Assembly (NCBI RefSeq): GCF_001021505.1
Contig: NZ_LDPO01000009.1
Span: 1-64,000, forward strand
DNA from: Mycolicibacter heraklionensis
GTDB taxonomy: Bacteria > Actinomycetota > Actinomycetes > Mycobacteriales > Mycobacteriaceae
Length of the DNA: 64,000 bases
Reading direction: 5' to 3'
Part shown: positions 63,464 through 64,000 of the stretch, one piece after another
Position numbering within the stretch: position 1 is the stretch's first letter
Layout: each line of letters opens with the position of its first letter
Program-made: the position numbers and the translations under genes
The notes under the pieces: model-generated
The model's input: only the letters and a program-made list of their open reading frames with translations
Database searches by the model: none
What the model was told of the DNA's origin: nothing

Positions 63464-64000
63464 GTGAACCCACGTCGGATACTTCGTTCCCTCGGTGTTG
63501 TTCTGGCCCTGACCTGGCTGCTGCACAGCACCGCCGCCATCCCTGCCCCTGCCTCCGCCGAGCCGTGTCCCGATGTCCAAGTATTGTTTGCTAGAGGCAC
63601 CGGTGAGGAAGCCGGCCTCGGCGAGACCGGGCAAGCATTCGTCAACTCGCTACGGGCCCGGTTGCCGGACCGTCCGGTGGACGTCTACGCGATCGACTAC
63701 CCGGCCACCAATGACTGGCCGACGGGCATTGAGGGCATCCGTGACGCCACCGCCCACATCGAGGCCACTGCGGCGAACTGCCCCAAGACCAAGATGGTGC
63801 TCGGCGGCTTCTCGCAGGGCGCCGCGGTGATGGGCTTCTCCACCGCCAACGCCATCCCAGACGGCGTGGAAGGGGTCGATATACCACGGCCAATGCCCCC
63901 GGAAGTGGCAGACCACGTCGCCGCCGTGGTGCTCTTCGGAACTCCGAACGACCGGGCGATGAATTTCCTCGGCCAGCCGCCCTTGGCCATCGGCCCGGCG
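63464..64000 (+). CDS. Cutinase-family secreted esterase (3' end off the window)
   Basis: The first 179 residues are present. A signal peptide (hydrophobic run about 9-26, ASA cleavage near 32) is followed by the cutinase core EPCPDVQVLFARGTGEEAGLG and the nucleophile elbow GGFSQGA with S117. C35 and C106 would form the family disulfide. The Asp and His of the triad lie beyond the right edge. Mycobacterial members hydrolyse lipids, often as phospholipases or thioesterases. The GTG start at 63464 is preferred because the ATG at 63456 runs into a stop. Confidence 0.9.
   Translation, partial: MNPRRILRSLGVVLALTWLLHSTAAIPAPASAEPCPDVQVLFARGTGEEAGLGETGQAFVNSLRARLPDRPVDVYAIDYPATNDWPTGIEGIRDATAHIEATAANCPKTKMVLGGFSQGAAVMGFSTANAIPDGVEGVDIPRPMPPEVADHVAAVVLFGTPNDRAMNFLGQPPLAIGPA

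Overview
The window is high-GC actinobacterial DNA and almost certainly comes from a mycobacterium (Mycobacteriaceae). It carries a complete mce operon and the FAS-II mycolate cluster fabD-acpM-kasA-kasB-accD6. From about 20.1 kb to 62 kb its gene order follows, with gaps, what I remember of M. tuberculosis Rv2228c to Rv2265. The species cannot be fixed from the sequence alone. No rRNA and no CRISPR array are present. Many genes start GTG, overlap by ATGA or GTGA, or have a -10 box 5-7 nt before the start codon (leaderless mRNAs).

Region 1 (1 to about 5.4 kb) is the right part of an integrated mobile element that continues past the left edge. It holds a tyrosine integrase, a small excisionase-like HTH protein, a P-loop replication-type protein, a serine resolvase, a small membrane protein and a restriction-endonuclease-fold protein. 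The integrase ends against the 3' end of rnpB (RNase P RNA), which is probably the attachment site.

Region 2 (5.4-16.3 kb, minus strand) is rnpB followed by a full mce lipid-import operon: yrbEA, yrbEB, mceA to mceF, two Mce-associated membrane proteins and a secreted CAP-domain protein. Upstream is a clear TTGACA-17-TACTGT promoter overlapped by an imperfect palindrome.

Region 3 (16.7-20.1 kb) is accessory: a 2OG-Fe(II) oxygenase, a SAM methyltransferase, a YeiH-type exporter preceded by a 31-aa membrane smORF, and an XRE-cupin regulator. A shared TTGC-N7-GCAA motif links the regulator and the methyltransferase.

Region 4 (20.1-30.4 kb) is conserved housekeeping: RNase H/phosphatase, zinc ribbon protein, Nif3-like protein, HAD protein (ptkA-like), ptpA, SURF1, an F420-type oxidoreductase, ahpE, a DUF3052 protein and a lipoprotein. 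Set into it are fadD8, a kmtR-like Ni/Co regulator with a His-rich 68-aa protein, a 54-aa membrane smORF and tRNA-Val(UAC).

Region 5 (30.5-40.3 kb) is the central lipid block: aceE makes acetyl-CoA, AccD6 is a carboxyltransferase subunit for malonyl-CoA, FabD loads AcpM, KasA/KasB elongate, and MabR sits just upstream as regulator.

Region 6 (40.4-47.6 kb) is an accessory island between accD6 and glpD: a Tat-lipoprotein arylsulfatase, SDR, LysR, an isoprenylcysteine-methyltransferase-like protein, an FAD monooxygenase and a TetR, with several striking palindromes.

Region 7 (47.6-64 kb) has glpD, a second TetR, an FAD oxidase, a diacylglycerol-kinase-type lipid kinase, DUF3145, a serine hydrolase, an AraC/amidohydrolase pair, mycothiol-dependent dehydrogenase mscR with an MBL hydrolase, a SHOCT protein, a SABATH-type methyltransferase, an Hsp70-like membrane protein, an MFS transporter and a cutinase cut by the right edge.
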